From Henriciella pelagia (GTDB lineage Bacteria > Pseudomonadota > Alphaproteobacteria > Caulobacterales > Hyphomonadaceae), in NCBI RefSeq assembly GCF_002088945.1, contig NZ_NCSU01000015.1, positions 267,467-331,466 of the forward strand: DNA of 64,000 nucleotides. The letters run 5' to 3'. The position numbers and the translations under genes were made by a program. The notes beneath the pieces are model-generated. The model saw only the letters and a program-made list of their open reading frames with translations. It did no database searches and was not told where the DNA came from. This document shows positions 8,012 through 16,837 of the stretch, piece by piece (within the stretch, counting starts at the first letter, position 1; every line of letters begins with the position of its first letter).

Positions 8012-9565
8012 TTATTCGAGCAGCTGCACCATCGCGTAGCGGTTCATGGCCTGCTCGTCGATGCCGAAACCGGGGTCTTTCAGCGGGCGGTGCTTGCCGT
8101 AATTCTGATAGGCTTCGAAGGCTTCCTTCGGCACACCCTGCGCCACCAGCAGCGCTTCGACCGACCGCGCGCGCTCACGGCAGATACTCGCCTTCATTTC
8201 GTCGCCGGAGCAGCCTGAAACGACCCGCAACCTGCCCTTCTCGGCATGTCCAGACGCCGTGAAATCTGCAAACAATTCAATGTTTTCAGTGGCCTCTTGA
8301 GAGACTTCAGCGCTCTCGAAACCAAAGAAGACAAACAGGGCATCATCAAGCCGCGCATATTCCGGTGCGTCCTCAATGGTCCGCGTCATGAAGGCTGCCT
8401 TGGCAGCGGTCTGCATCACATCCTTGCGCCACGGCGCAACCATGTCGCCGATCAGCGTGTCCACGCCCAGCACCGCCTTTATCTGGCCTTCTGTCAGCGG
8501 CGCTGCCGCGTCCTCCTCCTCGTTGCCCAGCGGCGCAATCAGGTCGCCGTCACTGTTGTAACCACGGCCCACATCATTGTCTGAAGGCGGGTCCGACAGG
8601 CCCGGCGCCTCCAGCAACCCGCCCTGCGGCCGGTCACTGAGGGCCTCAAGTTCCGTGGGCTCTGGCGCTTCAAGCTGGCGTAGTCTCGTTTCCACCAGCG
8701 CCCGACTTTTCGTGTCGGGGAAAGCTGCCAGAAAACTCTTTAGCACACCCGGGCTCTCCGACGTCAGCGACGCCATCAACGCAGCCGCCTCAGCCTTCTC
8801 ATCATCGTCCACCTCGCAGCCTGCAAAGCAGTAATCTTCCGTGCCGCGCAAGCCACTTTCGATCCAGGGCTGCTGGCGATAGCCCGTGCGCTGCTCGACC
8901 CGCGTCGCGACACGCCGGAACAGGGTCTCCGCCGACACGCCGGGCTGGGCGATGAGTTCTGACAGGGCCAGGGTAAATTCGCTGTTTCCTCCCACACCAT
9001 CTTCTGCCACGGCGCCGGGGGCGGTCGAATAAGCGATCAATGTTCCCCGCACGCGCCCGGTTGGTGCGAGCCCGCCTGCCGTGGTGCGAACTGCAGCTGG
9101 TAACGGGTTATTGCGGCAGGCATCGAGCACAATGAAGTTGGCCGCATTGCCGGCATTTTCCAGATAGCGGAACAACAGTTCCAGACGCGGCGCGTTCGCC
9201 CAGATGTCGGCTTCATTATAGGCAACCAGATCCGTCGGGATGAGATAGTTGAGACCCTCCGACTGAACGCCGTGCCCCGCAAAGAAGAAGAAGCCTGTGG
9301 CATCCGGACCTGCCTCTTTCAGCGCAGCACCGAACGCGGCGAAGGCGTCCTCCATCTCGTCTTCATCGGCGTTGAAGACCGTCATTACCTCATAGTCGAG
9401 GCCTTCCAGAGCGGCCTTCATGAGACGCGCATCTCGTACGGGATTTTCGAGCGCCCAGCCTGGCGTCTCGTACTGGGAATTTCCGATCACCAGCGCAATA
9501 CGCGGTTCTGCCAGCGCTGGAATGGAAATCATCGCAGCAAATGTCGCAGCAAGTAAGGTCCGCAT
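8012..9565 (-). CDS. Secreted caspase-family (p20) protease with OmpA-like C-terminal domain
   Basis: A 517-residue protein from the ATG at 9565. Residues 1-19 form a signal peptide ending in IPALAE. The p20 caspase domain follows directly (about 22-235): RIALVIGNSQYET, catalytic His98 in FFFFAGHGVQ, and catalytic Cys150 in IVLDACRNNPL. A low-complexity linker joins it to a C-terminal OmpA/MotB-like segment (about 405-517) with VFFGFESAEVS, ERARSVEALLVAQGV and a final NRYAMVQLLE. The protein should act in the periplasm, probably tethered to peptidoglycan or the outer membrane. The substrate is unknown. A longer frame starting at 9595 would lie inside a hairpin, so 9565 is preferred. Confidence 0.9.
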   Translation of the reverse strand: MRTLLAATFAAMISIPALAEPRIALVIGNSQYETPGWALENPVRDARLMKAALEGLDYEVMTVFNADEDEMEDAFAAFGAALKEAGPDATGFFFFAGHGVQSEGLNYLIPTDLVAYNEADIWANAPRLELLFRYLENAGNAANFIVLDACRNNPLPAAVRTTAGGLAPTGRVRGTLIAYSTAPGAVAEDGVGGNSEFTLALSELIAQPGVSAETLFRRVATRVEQRTGYRQQPWIESGLRGTEDYCFAGCEVDDDEKAEAAALMASLTSESPGVLKSFLAAFPDTKSRALVETRLRQLEAPEPTELEALSDRPQGGLLEAPGLSDPPSDNDVGRGYNSDGDLIAPLGNEEEDAAAPLTEGQIKAVLGVDTLIGDMVAPWRKDVMQTAAKAAFMTRTIEDAPEYARLDDALFVFFGFESAEVSQEATENIELFADFTASGHAEKGRLRVVSGCSGDEMKASICRERARSVEALLVAQGVPKEAFEAYQNYGKHRPLKDPGFGIDEQAMNRYAMVQLLE

Positions 9566-9571
9566 AAAAAT

Positions 9572-9605
9572 CTCCCACCCGATGCCAGCCAGCATCGAAT
9601 GGGAG
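9572..9605 (-). terminator. Hairpin followed by a T-run overlapping the ribosome site of the caspase gene
   Basis: On the minus strand, CTCCCA and TGGGAG pair, then CGATGC and GCATCG pair across a 2x2 internal loop, giving 12 base pairs and a six-base loop. The stem is followed by ATTTTTATG, where the ATG is the caspase start. It can serve as the intrinsic terminator of the acyltransferase gene that ends at 9657. It also buries the GGGAG ribosome-binding sequence of the caspase gene. Confidence 0.65.
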
Positions 9606-9656
9606 GATAGGACAGCCTTTCAGGGACGGGCAAGTCACTTGCCCGCCCTGCAATGC

Positions 9657-10706
9657 CTAGGTCAGTTTCGGCTCTGCGAGGCTTCCCGCTGCAGGCTTGG
9701 ATGGCTTGCCCTTGCCGAGCCGGAAGGCCGCAGGCCGGGTATAGAGAACATTGAGTGGTGTACCCTTGATGACCCAATGGAAGACCAGAGGTGCGGCCAC
9801 CGCAATGATCAGGACCATGAGGCTTGCCGTGCCGATATCAGGAATGATGCCCGTTGCGGCAAAGCCCTTTTGCGCAGCCTTCATGGGGATAAAGAAGGTG
9901 AGATAGATCACGATGGAATGCTTGCCGGCATAGCGGATCACGCCGCCGACATCGAAGCGGGCCATCAGCGCTGCAACGGCAACAATCGCAAACGCGCCGG
10001 CAAAACCCAGCACCAGGCTAATGCCCGGCAGTTCGCTATAGCCGGTGCTGACAACCACACCGTTCCAGACTGCCCAGGCCAACAGTGCGGCAATGGCAGC
10101 TTCGAAATGTTTGGCCACTTCCCCAGCGAACTTGAAGACGAGTGGCGCGAAAGCGTAGCCCGCGAAGAAATAGACATACCAGTTCGCAAACCGGTTCGTG
10201 ACCGACCAGCCCGTCTCGATGCCACCGGTGTAGAAGGCTGTGTGCAACAGGACAGCGCCGAAGAAGACGGCAAGCACAGGCACCTGACGCAACAGGCGCG
10301 TTACAACGTAGAAGACGAGAAGCTGGTGGATGAACCACAGGCTGCTGGCTGGAAAGATCAGCTGCTTGAGAAAAATCATGCCGACCGCAGCAGGGTCACT
10401 CAGGAGGAGATCTGCTTCAAAGGCGATTGTCTGCAAGCCGAGCCAGAGCAGGTAGAAATACGCAAAGTGAATGACCTTCCGGTCAATGTAGTCCCGGATT
10501 GGGCCATTAATGGACCGTGAGAGGAACAGGCCTGCGATCAGGAAGAAGTCGGGCATACGGAATGGCTTGGCGAAGGCGACCACGTCATGCATCCACCCGG
10601 TGCCATGTACCATTTCGCCATAATTAAGCGTGGAATGCATCATCACGACCAGAATGATGCAGATGCCCTTGCCGTAATCGACCCAGTTTACGCGATTGTC
10701 GGTCAT
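9657..10706 (-). CDS. Acyltransferase family 3 membrane protein
   Basis: A 349-residue protein with about ten membrane segments. The N terminus has WVDYGKGICIILVVMMHST, the acyltransferase-3 signature with its conserved His in the first helix, followed by the RMPDFFLIAGLFLSRS segment. Members O-acylate cell-surface glycans or other extracytoplasmic acceptors using acyl donors from the cytoplasm. The acceptor here is unknown. GAGG precedes the ATG. It is followed on the same strand by the caspase gene, with a terminator-like hairpin between them. Confidence 0.9.
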   Translation of the reverse strand: MTDNRVNWVDYGKGICIILVVMMHSTLNYGEMVHGTGWMHDVVAFAKPFRMPDFFLIAGLFLSRSINGPIRDYIDRKVIHFAYFYLLWLGLQTIAFEADLLLSDPAAVGMIFLKQLIFPASSLWFIHQLLVFYVVTRLLRQVPVLAVFFGAVLLHTAFYTGGIETGWSVTNRFANWYVYFFAGYAFAPLVFKFAGEVAKHFEAAIAALLAWAVWNGVVVSTGYSELPGISLVLGFAGAFAIVAVAALMARFDVGGVIRYAGKHSIVIYLTFFIPMKAAQKGFAATGIIPDIGTASLMVLIIAVAAPLVFHWVIKGTPLNVLYTRPAAFRLGKGKPSKPAAGSLAEPKLT

Positions 10707-10958
10707 TTACCCGTCCTCAAAACTAACCTGACAGGCGAAATGCAAATTTCGTGCACAATTGTCGGGGGGTGCTGATTAATAATTGTGGCAATCTGGAACA
10801 CTGAATGCCTTCAAATCGTCTTTGTCCCCGCCAAGCTCTGCCACACCTGTAGGCTTCACTAATCCTTGACCGGGGGTTCCGGCATGGAGAAAAGCATGGT
10901 TCAAGACTCGACGTACTGGCAACCTGGCTCGGCCGGGTTGGGTTTGAAGGAGAAGACT

Positions 10959-11654
10959 ATGGCGACGATCGCCCTGGTGGATGACGACGAAAACATCGTG
11001 GCATCGCTGAAGATGTTTTTCGAAGCCGAAGGCTACACCGTCAAAACCTATCATGACGGTCTTGCCGCGCTGTCAGGCCTGACAGAGACACCGCCCGATC
11101 TCGCCATCCTCGATGTGAAGATGCCGAAGATGGATGGCATGGAGCTGCTGCGCCGCCTGCGCCAGACATCCGAACTGCCCGTCATCTTCCTCACCTCCAA
11201 GGATGAAGAGATTGACGAGGTCATCGGGTTCAACATTGGCGCCGACGACTTTGTCCGCAAGCCCTGCTCCAACCGTCTTCTGTCTGAACGGGTAAAAGCC
11301 GTCCTGCGCCGCTCGCGCGCTGGCGAACCCGGCAACGAGGAAGGTGACCAGAAGCCCATCGTTCGCGGACGCCTCACGCTCGACCCGAACCGTCATGCCT
11401 GTTCCTGGGACGGCGATCCGGTTCGCCTGACCGTGACGGAATTCCTGATCCTGCAGTCGCTGGCACAGCGTCCGGGCTATGTGAAGTCCCGCGACCAGCT
11501 GATGGACGCGGCCTATGACGATCAGATCTATGTCGACGATCGCACCATCGACAGCCACATCAAACGCCTTCGCAAGAAGTTCCGCGAAGTCGACGATGAG
11601 TTCGACGCGATCGAGACGCTTTACGGTGTCGGATACCGCTACAACGAGAGCTGA
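10959..11654 (+). CDS. chvI: Response regulator ChvI (OmpR family)
   Basis: A 231-residue response regulator from the ATG at 10959, preceded by GAAGGAGAAG. The receiver domain (about 1-120) has the acidic pair in LVDDDEN, phosphoacceptor Asp52 in [13 protein letters not shown] and the conserved Lys in FLTSKDEE. The C-terminal OmpR-type winged helix (about 138-231) ends in [13 protein letters not shown]. It works with the ChvG sensor kinase coded at 12835 to control envelope, acid-stress and symbiosis or virulence genes in alphaproteobacteria. An upstream extension of the frame to 10866 has no ribosome site and is rejected. Confidence 0.93.
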   Translation: MATIALVDDDENIVASLKMFFEAEGYTVKTYHDGLAALSGLTETPPDLAILDVKMPKMDGMELLRRLRQTSELPVIFLTSKDEEIDEVIGFNIGADDFVRKPCSNRLLSERVKAVLRRSRAGEPGNEEGDQKPIVRGRLTLDPNRHACSWDGDPVRLTVTEFLILQSLAQRPGYVKSRDQLMDAAYDDQIYVDDRTIDSHIKRLRKKFREVDDEFDAIETLYGVGYRYNES

Positions 11655-11674
11655 GCGCGCCTGAGACCGTGCGT

Positions 11675-12199
11675 CTAGCCCGTCTTGAGCTGGATCTGCC
11701 CGAGATAATCACGCTTGCCGAGCGGCACGCCCTTCATGCGAAGAATGTCGTAGGCCGTCGTCGCGTGGAAATACAGGTTCGGCTTCGAGAATGAAAACAG
11801 GAAACCTTCCGCCGTGAACGGCATGGCCTGTTCACGAAAGCGGAAGATGACGTCCTTGCCGCCGAGCGCGTTTACGTCGTCAGGTGAAAGAGCCTTCAGT
11901 CGCTCATCAGTCTCCGCAAGCGCAGCCTGATACCCCGCATAGTCGTGCGTTTTCAGCCCCGAAGCTGCGTTGAACTCGCCTGCCCTGACCCCGTCGATTG
12001 CACCGATTGAATGATGAATGACAGAATCCAGCTGAAAGGTCAGTGGCAGCATGGTTTCGTGGATGCAGTCAGACAGGAGCGCATCAGCACTCTTGCCTTC
12101 CGCTTCACAATGCTTCGCCCCCTTGGCCAGCACGCCCTGCACGCTGCCCACAATCTGGCGCATTGGCGGGATAACTGCATCGTAGAGTGAAATCGTCAT
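11675..12199 (-). CDS. DUF1993 domain protein
   Basis: A 174-residue protein of the DUF1993 family, a helical-bundle relative of DinB. It opens with MTISLYDAVIPPMRQIVGSV. It has the FQLDSVIHHSIGAIDGVRAG segment in the middle and NLYFHATTAYDILRMKGVPLGKRDYLG at the end, where histidines occupy positions used for metal binding in the DinB fold. The biochemical role is unknown. It is inserted against the direction of transcription between chvI and the peptidyl-prolyl isomerase gene. Its start is followed by a gap of about 135 bases before the isomerase start. Confidence 0.87.
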   Translation of the reverse strand: MTISLYDAVIPPMRQIVGSVQGVLAKGAKHCEAEGKSADALLSDCIHETMLPLTFQLDSVIHHSIGAIDGVRAGEFNAASGLKTHDYAGYQAALAETDERLKALSPDDVNALGGKDVIFRFREQAMPFTAEGFLFSFSKPNLYFHATTAYDILRMKGVPLGKRDYLGQIQLKTG

Positions 12200-12334
12200 T
12201 GGCTGCTTTCCTTCTGTATAGGTCCCGCAAGCTGTACTGTCGGCTCATTACAGAAACAAGCAAATGCGATGAGGGGTTTGCTCTGCGGCTCGCGCGCCTT
12301 ATGCCGGGGGAGACATTCAAATGGAGACTTCCAA

Positions 12335-12799
12335 ATGGCAGACGCTGAAAATACAATTCTCATGGAAACCACCCAGGGCCCGGTGAAGATCGAGCTGCGC
12401 CCGGATCTTGCGCCAAAGCATGTCGACCGCATCAAGGAGCTGGCACGCGAGGGATTTTATGACGGGATTGTGTTTCACCGCGTCATCGACGGCTTCATGG
12501 CGCAGGCTGGCTGCCCGAATGGCACGGGCACGGGCGGCTCCGACAAGCCGGACCTGCCGCAGGAATTCAACAATGAGCCACACGTTCGCGGCACCTGCTC
12601 AATGGCACGGACGAATAATCCCAATTCGGCCAACTCCCAGTTCTTCATCTGCTTCGACGATGCGAGCTTCCTGAACCGCCAGTATACAGTGTGGGGCAAG
12701 GTCGTGGATGGAATGGAGAATATCGATCAGCTGAAGCGCGGCGAGCCGGTCCGTAATCCGGACTCGATCGTCTCCATGAAGGTTGCTGCCGACGCCTGA
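12335..12799 (+). CDS. Cyclophilin-type peptidyl-prolyl cis-trans isomerase
   Basis: A 154-residue cyclophilin from the ATG at 12335, with GGAG nine bases upstream. The catalytic region is intact: IVFHRVIDGFMAQAGCPNG, GSDKPDLPQEF, MARTNNPNSANSQFFICFDD and LNRQYTVWGKVVDGM. There is no signal peptide, so it is a cytoplasmic PpiB-type enzyme that speeds proline isomerisation in folding proteins. It lies between chvI and chvG on the same strand, with 35 bases to the chvG start, so it may be cotranscribed with chvG. A longer frame from 12269 lacks a ribosome site. Confidence 0.93.
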   Translation: MADAENTILMETTQGPVKIELRPDLAPKHVDRIKELAREGFYDGIVFHRVIDGFMAQAGCPNGTGTGGSDKPDLPQEFNNEPHVRGTCSMARTNNPNSANSQFFICFDDASFLNRQYTVWGKVVDGMENIDQLKRGEPVRNPDSIVSMKVAADA

Positions 12800-12834
12800 T
12801 CCAGGCCGGACCGGAACAGACGGGCTGAACAAGC

Positions 12835-14445
12835 ATGGCAAAGCGGGGTGAGGACAAGAAGGGGGCAAGGGAGCGCGGCAAGCAGCTCTTCGGCTCGCGC
12901 ATTGCTCGCCTCATCTTTGCCTCCAACCTCGCTGGTCTCGCCATTCTCATCATCGGCGCCATGGTGCTGAACGAGATGCGGGCAAGCTTCGTTGTCGCGA
13001 AGAAACAGGACCTGATCGGACAGGCACAGGTCTTCTCCAACCTGCTGGCCGAAGGCGCGACCTTTGGCCAGCCGCAGCCTGTCATGGATGAGGAACTGGC
13101 CCGGGCGACACTGGCCGACCTGTCTCTCCCGGTCTCTGTCCGCGGCAAGGTGTATGGACCTGATGTCGACCTGATCGGGGACAGCTACTTCCTGTCTGAC
13201 CGGGTCATCGTCTCTGCCCTGCCCCCGATCCAGGAGCCAAGCCAGCTCTCGCGCTGGGGCCGCTCGCTGTCAGAATGGGCGGTATCAACCTTTGGAGCCC
13301 TCGTCCCCAATCGCGGCGGGGATGCCGTCCGGACCCAGACCTTCGAGGAAGAGTTCGCCGTCGCGCTCGATGGCGGTGAAGCGGCGAGCCAGCGCTTCAA
13401 TGATCGTGGACAGCGCATCATCTCCGTCTCGGTGCCGGTGCAGCACGTCTCAGCTGTCGTTGGCGTTCTGACGCTGGAATCCAATGACATCGACGACATC
13501 ATACGCGCCGAACGGGCGGCGCTCATCCCCTTCATCGGCGTGGCGGTCCTCGTCGCGCTCATTACCTCGGCCCTGTTGACGTTAGGCATTGCGCGCCCGC
13601 TGCGCCGGCTGTCCAGGGCTGCCGATGACGTGCGGTCCGGCTCGACCCAGCAGCTGGACCTGCCCAACATTACCCGGCGAAGAGACGAGATTGGCGCGCT
13701 CGCCACCTCCATGGAGGCGATGACCGAAGCGCTGTTCGAACGCATCACCTCAAACGAACGCTTCGCCGCCGACGTCGCGCACGAACTGAAGAACCCGCTG
13801 ACATCCATCCGCTCCGCTGTGGAAACGGCCGAACGCGTGAAGGACAATCCTGAAGCGATGCAGAAGCTGCACAAGGTGATCGCGCAGGATGTCGGAAGGC
13901 TTGACCGCCTGATCACCGACATCTCAAACGCATCGCGCCTGGAAGCAGAGATCACGCGTGTGCCGACCGAAGCGCTGAACATTTCGCGCTTCGTGTCTGA
14001 CATCGTCTCGACCTATGAACATATCGGGCTGGACGAGGATATGCCGTCGGTCGTCTTCGAAGATCAGACCATGGGCGCGGGGCTGCGTGTTCGCGGCCGC
14101 GAAGGGCCGCTCGGTCAGGTCATCCGCAACCTCATCGACAATGCGATCTCGTTCTCACCAAAGCACGGGACGGTCTCGGTGCGTATTGAACAGGGACGGC
14201 TCGGACCGCAGACCACGGCCCGCGTCATTGTCGAGGATGACGGCCCCGGCATTCCCGAAGACAGGCTGGAGAAGATTTTCGACCGGTTCTACACCGACCG
14301 TCCAAAGGGATCCGCATTCGGCAAGAATTCAGGACTCGGCCTCTCCATCGTCCGCCAGATCGTCACGACCCATATGGGTAATGTCACGGCCGAGAACCGG
14401 AACCAGGGCGGAGCCAGGTTCACCGTGGAGCTTCCCGCAACGTAA
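12835..14445 (+). CDS. chvG: Sensor histidine kinase ChvG
   Basis: A 536-residue membrane kinase. It has a basic N terminus, a first membrane helix (about 24-45), a long periplasmic domain (about 46-228), a second helix (about 229-252), a HAMP domain (about 253-305), and a HisKA domain with phospho-accepting His316 in DVAHELKNPLTS. The ATPase domain has N-box IRNLIDNAISFSP, G1 DDGPGIPED and G2 NSGLGLSIVRQI. It phosphorylates ChvI in response to envelope or acid signals. It sits just upstream of the PTS EIIA gene. In many alphaproteobacteria hprK lies between these two, but here only an 80-base gap is present. Confidence 0.93.
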   Translation: MAKRGEDKKGARERGKQLFGSRIARLIFASNLAGLAILIIGAMVLNEMRASFVVAKKQDLIGQAQVFSNLLAEGATFGQPQPVMDEELARATLADLSLPVSVRGKVYGPDVDLIGDSYFLSDRVIVSALPPIQEPSQLSRWGRSLSEWAVSTFGALVPNRGGDAVRTQTFEEEFAVALDGGEAASQRFNDRGQRIISVSVPVQHVSAVVGVLTLESNDIDDIIRAERAALIPFIGVAVLVALITSALLTLGIARPLRRLSRAADDVRSGSTQQLDLPNITRRRDEIGALATSMEAMTEALFERITSNERFAADVAHELKNPLTSIRSAVETAERVKDNPEAMQKLHKVIAQDVGRLDRLITDISNASRLEAEITRVPTEALNISRFVSDIVSTYEHIGLDEDMPSVVFEDQTMGAGLRVRGREGPLGQVIRNLIDNAISFSPKHGTVSVRIEQGRLGPQTTARVIVEDDGPGIPEDRLEKIFDRFYTDRPKGSAFGKNSGLGLSIVRQIVTTHMGNVTAENRNQGGARFTVELPAT

Positions 14446-14483
14446 ACGGACAGCCATTTTAATCTTGACGTGCCGCCCATGTC

Positions 14484-14499
14484 TGTCAGCATCCTGACA
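14484..14499. promoter_or_regulatory. Short inverted repeat before the PTS EIIA gene
   Basis: TGTCAG and CTGACA, perfect six-base arms with a four-base spacer, lie 26 bases upstream of the EIIA start in the chvG-EIIA gap. It could be a small operator or the remains of a processing or termination hairpin. The evidence is only the symmetry. Confidence 0.35.
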
Positions 14500-14524
14500 T
14501 TAGGGGTTGTACGGTAGAGAAGAG

Positions 14525-14929
14525 ATGATCGGCATTGTGGTCGTCAGTCACGGCAAACTGGCACGGGAGCTCGTCCGGGCGACCGAGCATGTCGTTGGCG
14601 AGCAGGACTATTTCCGGTCGATCTCGATTGAAGCGGAAGACGACATTGACGCCCGGCGCGAGCAGATCCGCGAAACAGTCGCCGCCTGCAATACTGGCAA
14701 GGGCGTTCTCATCGCCACGGACATGTTCGGCGGCACGCCGTCCAATCTGGCCATTTCGGTCATGCCGGACGCGAAGATCGAAGTCATCGCCGGGGTGAAC
14801 CTGCCCATGCTGATCAAGCTGATCGAGGTGCGCGACCAGGTGAAGCTGGACGAAGCGGCAAGAGTGGGGCGGGATGCGGGGCAGAAATATATCCGCATCG
14901 CATCGGAAGTGATGGGTCAGACAGCTTGA
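14525..14929 (+). CDS. PTS mannose-family EIIA protein (regulatory)
   Basis: A 134-residue EIIA of the mannose/fructose type. Phospho-accepting His9 is in IVVVSHGKLA, and the domain has the typical DMFGGTPSNLA and GVNLPMLIKL segments. In alphaproteobacteria without sugar-transporting EIIB or EIIC partners nearby, this protein works with HPr in the nitrogen/regulatory PTS rather than in sugar uptake. The ATG at 14525 is preceded by AGAGAAGAG. Its stop overlaps the HPr start by one base (TGATG), so the two are translationally coupled. Confidence 0.93.
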   Translation: MIGIVVVSHGKLARELVRATEHVVGEQDYFRSISIEAEDDIDARREQIRETVAACNTGKGVLIATDMFGGTPSNLAISVMPDAKIEVIAGVNLPMLIKLIEVRDQVKLDEAARVGRDAGQKYIRIASEVMGQTA

Positions 14930-15222
14930 TGGAACATACGACCAGCGTCGAAAAGCGGGTCCGCATCGTGAACCGAAAGGGGTTGCATGCGCGTGCATCG
15001 GCCAAGCTCGCCCGGCTTGCCGCCACCTTGCCGGCCGAGGTCTTCCTGCTTCGAAATGGCGATGTCGCCAATGCGATCTCGATCATGGACCTTCTGATGC
15101 TGGCCGCCCACCAGGGTAGCGAAGTCGATATCAAGGCCCATGGCAAGGATGCCGAAGCCGCCGTCGATGCTGTCGCCGCGCTGATTGCCGACGGCTTTGG
15201 CGAGAATGACGAGGACGACTGA
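14929..15222 (+). CDS. ptsH: Phosphocarrier protein HPr
   Basis: A 97-residue HPr. His20 in NRKGLHARASAK is the site phosphorylated by PTS enzyme I. Ser51 in ANAISIMDLLMLAA is the regulatory serine position used by HPr kinase. The start is the ATG at 14929, overlapping the EIIA stop; a TTG just before it is not needed. It passes phosphate from EI to the EIIA coded upstream. The kinase for Ser51 (HprK) is not coded next to it. The gene is convergent with the SLC13 transporter. Confidence 0.94.
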   Translation: MEHTTSVEKRVRIVNRKGLHARASAKLARLAATLPAEVFLLRNGDVANAISIMDLLMLAAHQGSEVDIKAHGKDAEAAVDAVAALIADGFGENDEDD

Positions 15223-15226
15223 GCGC

Positions 15227-16705
15227 CTAGAGCACCAGCGGTGCGACCCAGTAGCCAATCGCTGAAATCACCACGATCCCGATCAGGTTGACGCGAATAC
15301 CGCTCTTCATCATGCGGGCAACACTGACCTCGCCCGTCGCATAGATGATGGCATTCGGCGCTGTCGCGACGGGCAACATGAAGGCACAGGAGGCGGCCAC
15401 GGCAGCCGGCGCGAGCAGGCTCTCCGGTGCAGCGCCCACAGCCAGGGCAAGCGCGCCGAGAATTGGCGCAAGCGTGGTCATGGTCGCGACATTGGAGGTG
15501 AGCTCGGTCAGGAAGATGACCAGCGTCACGACGGCCACGATGAAGACCAGCGGCGGCAGAACGGACAGTACGGTCAGCTGCGAACCGATCCATTCCGAGA
15601 GCCCGGTCCGCGTGATCGCCTTACCAAGCGCAATTCCGCCGCCAAACAGGATCAGTACACCCCAGGGAAGCTTTTCGGCCTCCTGCCAGTTGAGGAGCGC
15701 GCGCTTCTCATCTTGCCCGGCAGGAATGAGGAACATGAGGATGGCGCCGAAGATGGCGATGATCATGTCGACCTGCGCGCCGCCATAGGTGGCGATCAGG
15801 GTGAAGCCGGCGGCATCGAGCATATCGACAATGATCAGGCGAAACACCCAGAGGAAAGCGATGAGCGCGAACACGCCGGCGGCTCGGGCTTCAGGCGTGG
15901 TTATCCGGCCGAGGGCGCGCAACTGGTCGCCAATTTCCGCGCCGACAGACCGTCCGCTCCGGTCGCCCGGCAGGCCCCGTGTCACCGCCCACCAGGCTGC
16001 TGGAACCAGCAAGGCCGCAGTCGGAATGCCGAAAGCCATCCATTGCGGAAAGCCGATATTCGCGCCCGCATTGGCCTGGAGCCAGTTCATGGCGATGAGA
16101 TTTGTCGGCGTGCCAATCGGTGTTCCGACCCCGCCAATCGAGGCGGCGTAGCATATGCCCAGAAGCAGGGCGATGGTGAACGGCCTGGTGTCGCCCGGAA
16201 GCGAGGCGGCGGCCGACAGGGCAATCGGCACCATCATGATCGTTGTCGCGGTGTTCGAGATCCACATGGACAGGAGCGCGGTCGCAGCCATGAAGCCGAA
16301 GATCAGCGCCCGCGGCTTGGAGCCGACGCGCGAGACGATGTTCAGCGCGATCCGCTTGTGCAAATTCCACCGCTCAATGCCCATCGCAATGATGAAGCCG
16401 CCAAGCAGCAGAACTACGATATGGTTGAAATAATCCCCGCCGACAACGGTCGGGTTGCCGGCATCAATAAGCGGCAGCGCAACCAGTGGCAGCAAGGAGG
16501 TCGCCGGGATGGGGATCGGCTCGGTCATCCACCAGATCGCCATCCAGACCAGCACGCAGAGCGTGTACCAGGCTGGATAGTTGAGTTGCCCCTCCTGCCC
16601 GGCCAGGGCCAGACTGTCTGGAGGGCCAAGCAATACGAGGCTCAGCGCCAGCAATGGCCCAAGCACGAGCCCCACGGTCTTTACTGTAAACAAGCTGTTT
16701 CCCAT
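15227..16705 (-). CDS. SLC13/DASS-family sodium-coupled anion transporter
   Basis: A 492-residue membrane protein with about twelve hydrophobic segments. It carries the paired sodium-site motifs of the divalent-anion:Na+ symporter family, WISNTATTIMM in the first half and ELTSNVATMTTLAP in the second. The family signature CAFMLPVATAPNAIIYATG near the C terminus is also present. Members import dicarboxylates (succinate, malate, citrate) or sulfate with sodium across the inner membrane. The substrate cannot be chosen from sequence alone, although the C-terminal signature fits dicarboxylate carriers. It is convergent with ptsH, four bases after its stop. Confidence 0.92.
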   Translation of the reverse strand: MGNSLFTVKTVGLVLGPLLALSLVLLGPPDSLALAGQEGQLNYPAWYTLCVLVWMAIWWMTEPIPIPATSLLPLVALPLIDAGNPTVVGGDYFNHIVVLLLGGFIIAMGIERWNLHKRIALNIVSRVGSKPRALIFGFMAATALLSMWISNTATTIMMVPIALSAAASLPGDTRPFTIALLLGICYAASIGGVGTPIGTPTNLIAMNWLQANAGANIGFPQWMAFGIPTAALLVPAAWWAVTRGLPGDRSGRSVGAEIGDQLRALGRITTPEARAAGVFALIAFLWVFRLIIVDMLDAAGFTLIATYGGAQVDMIIAIFGAILMFLIPAGQDEKRALLNWQEAEKLPWGVLILFGGGIALGKAITRTGLSEWIGSQLTVLSVLPPLVFIVAVVTLVIFLTELTSNVATMTTLAPILGALALAVGAAPESLLAPAAVAASCAFMLPVATAPNAIIYATGEVSVARMMKSGIRVNLIGIVVISAIGYWVAPLVL

Positions 16706-16837
16706 CCCGCCCGCTATGGGCCAGTCCAGCGCCCGTCCGTCAAGGAAAATTCCAGAGGAGTCAACCTCGACGCTTCTTGAGGGAGAGGGAAAGCATTTTC
16801 ACAGGTCATCTGCTGTGTCGCCCGCCAATCGTGCGAC

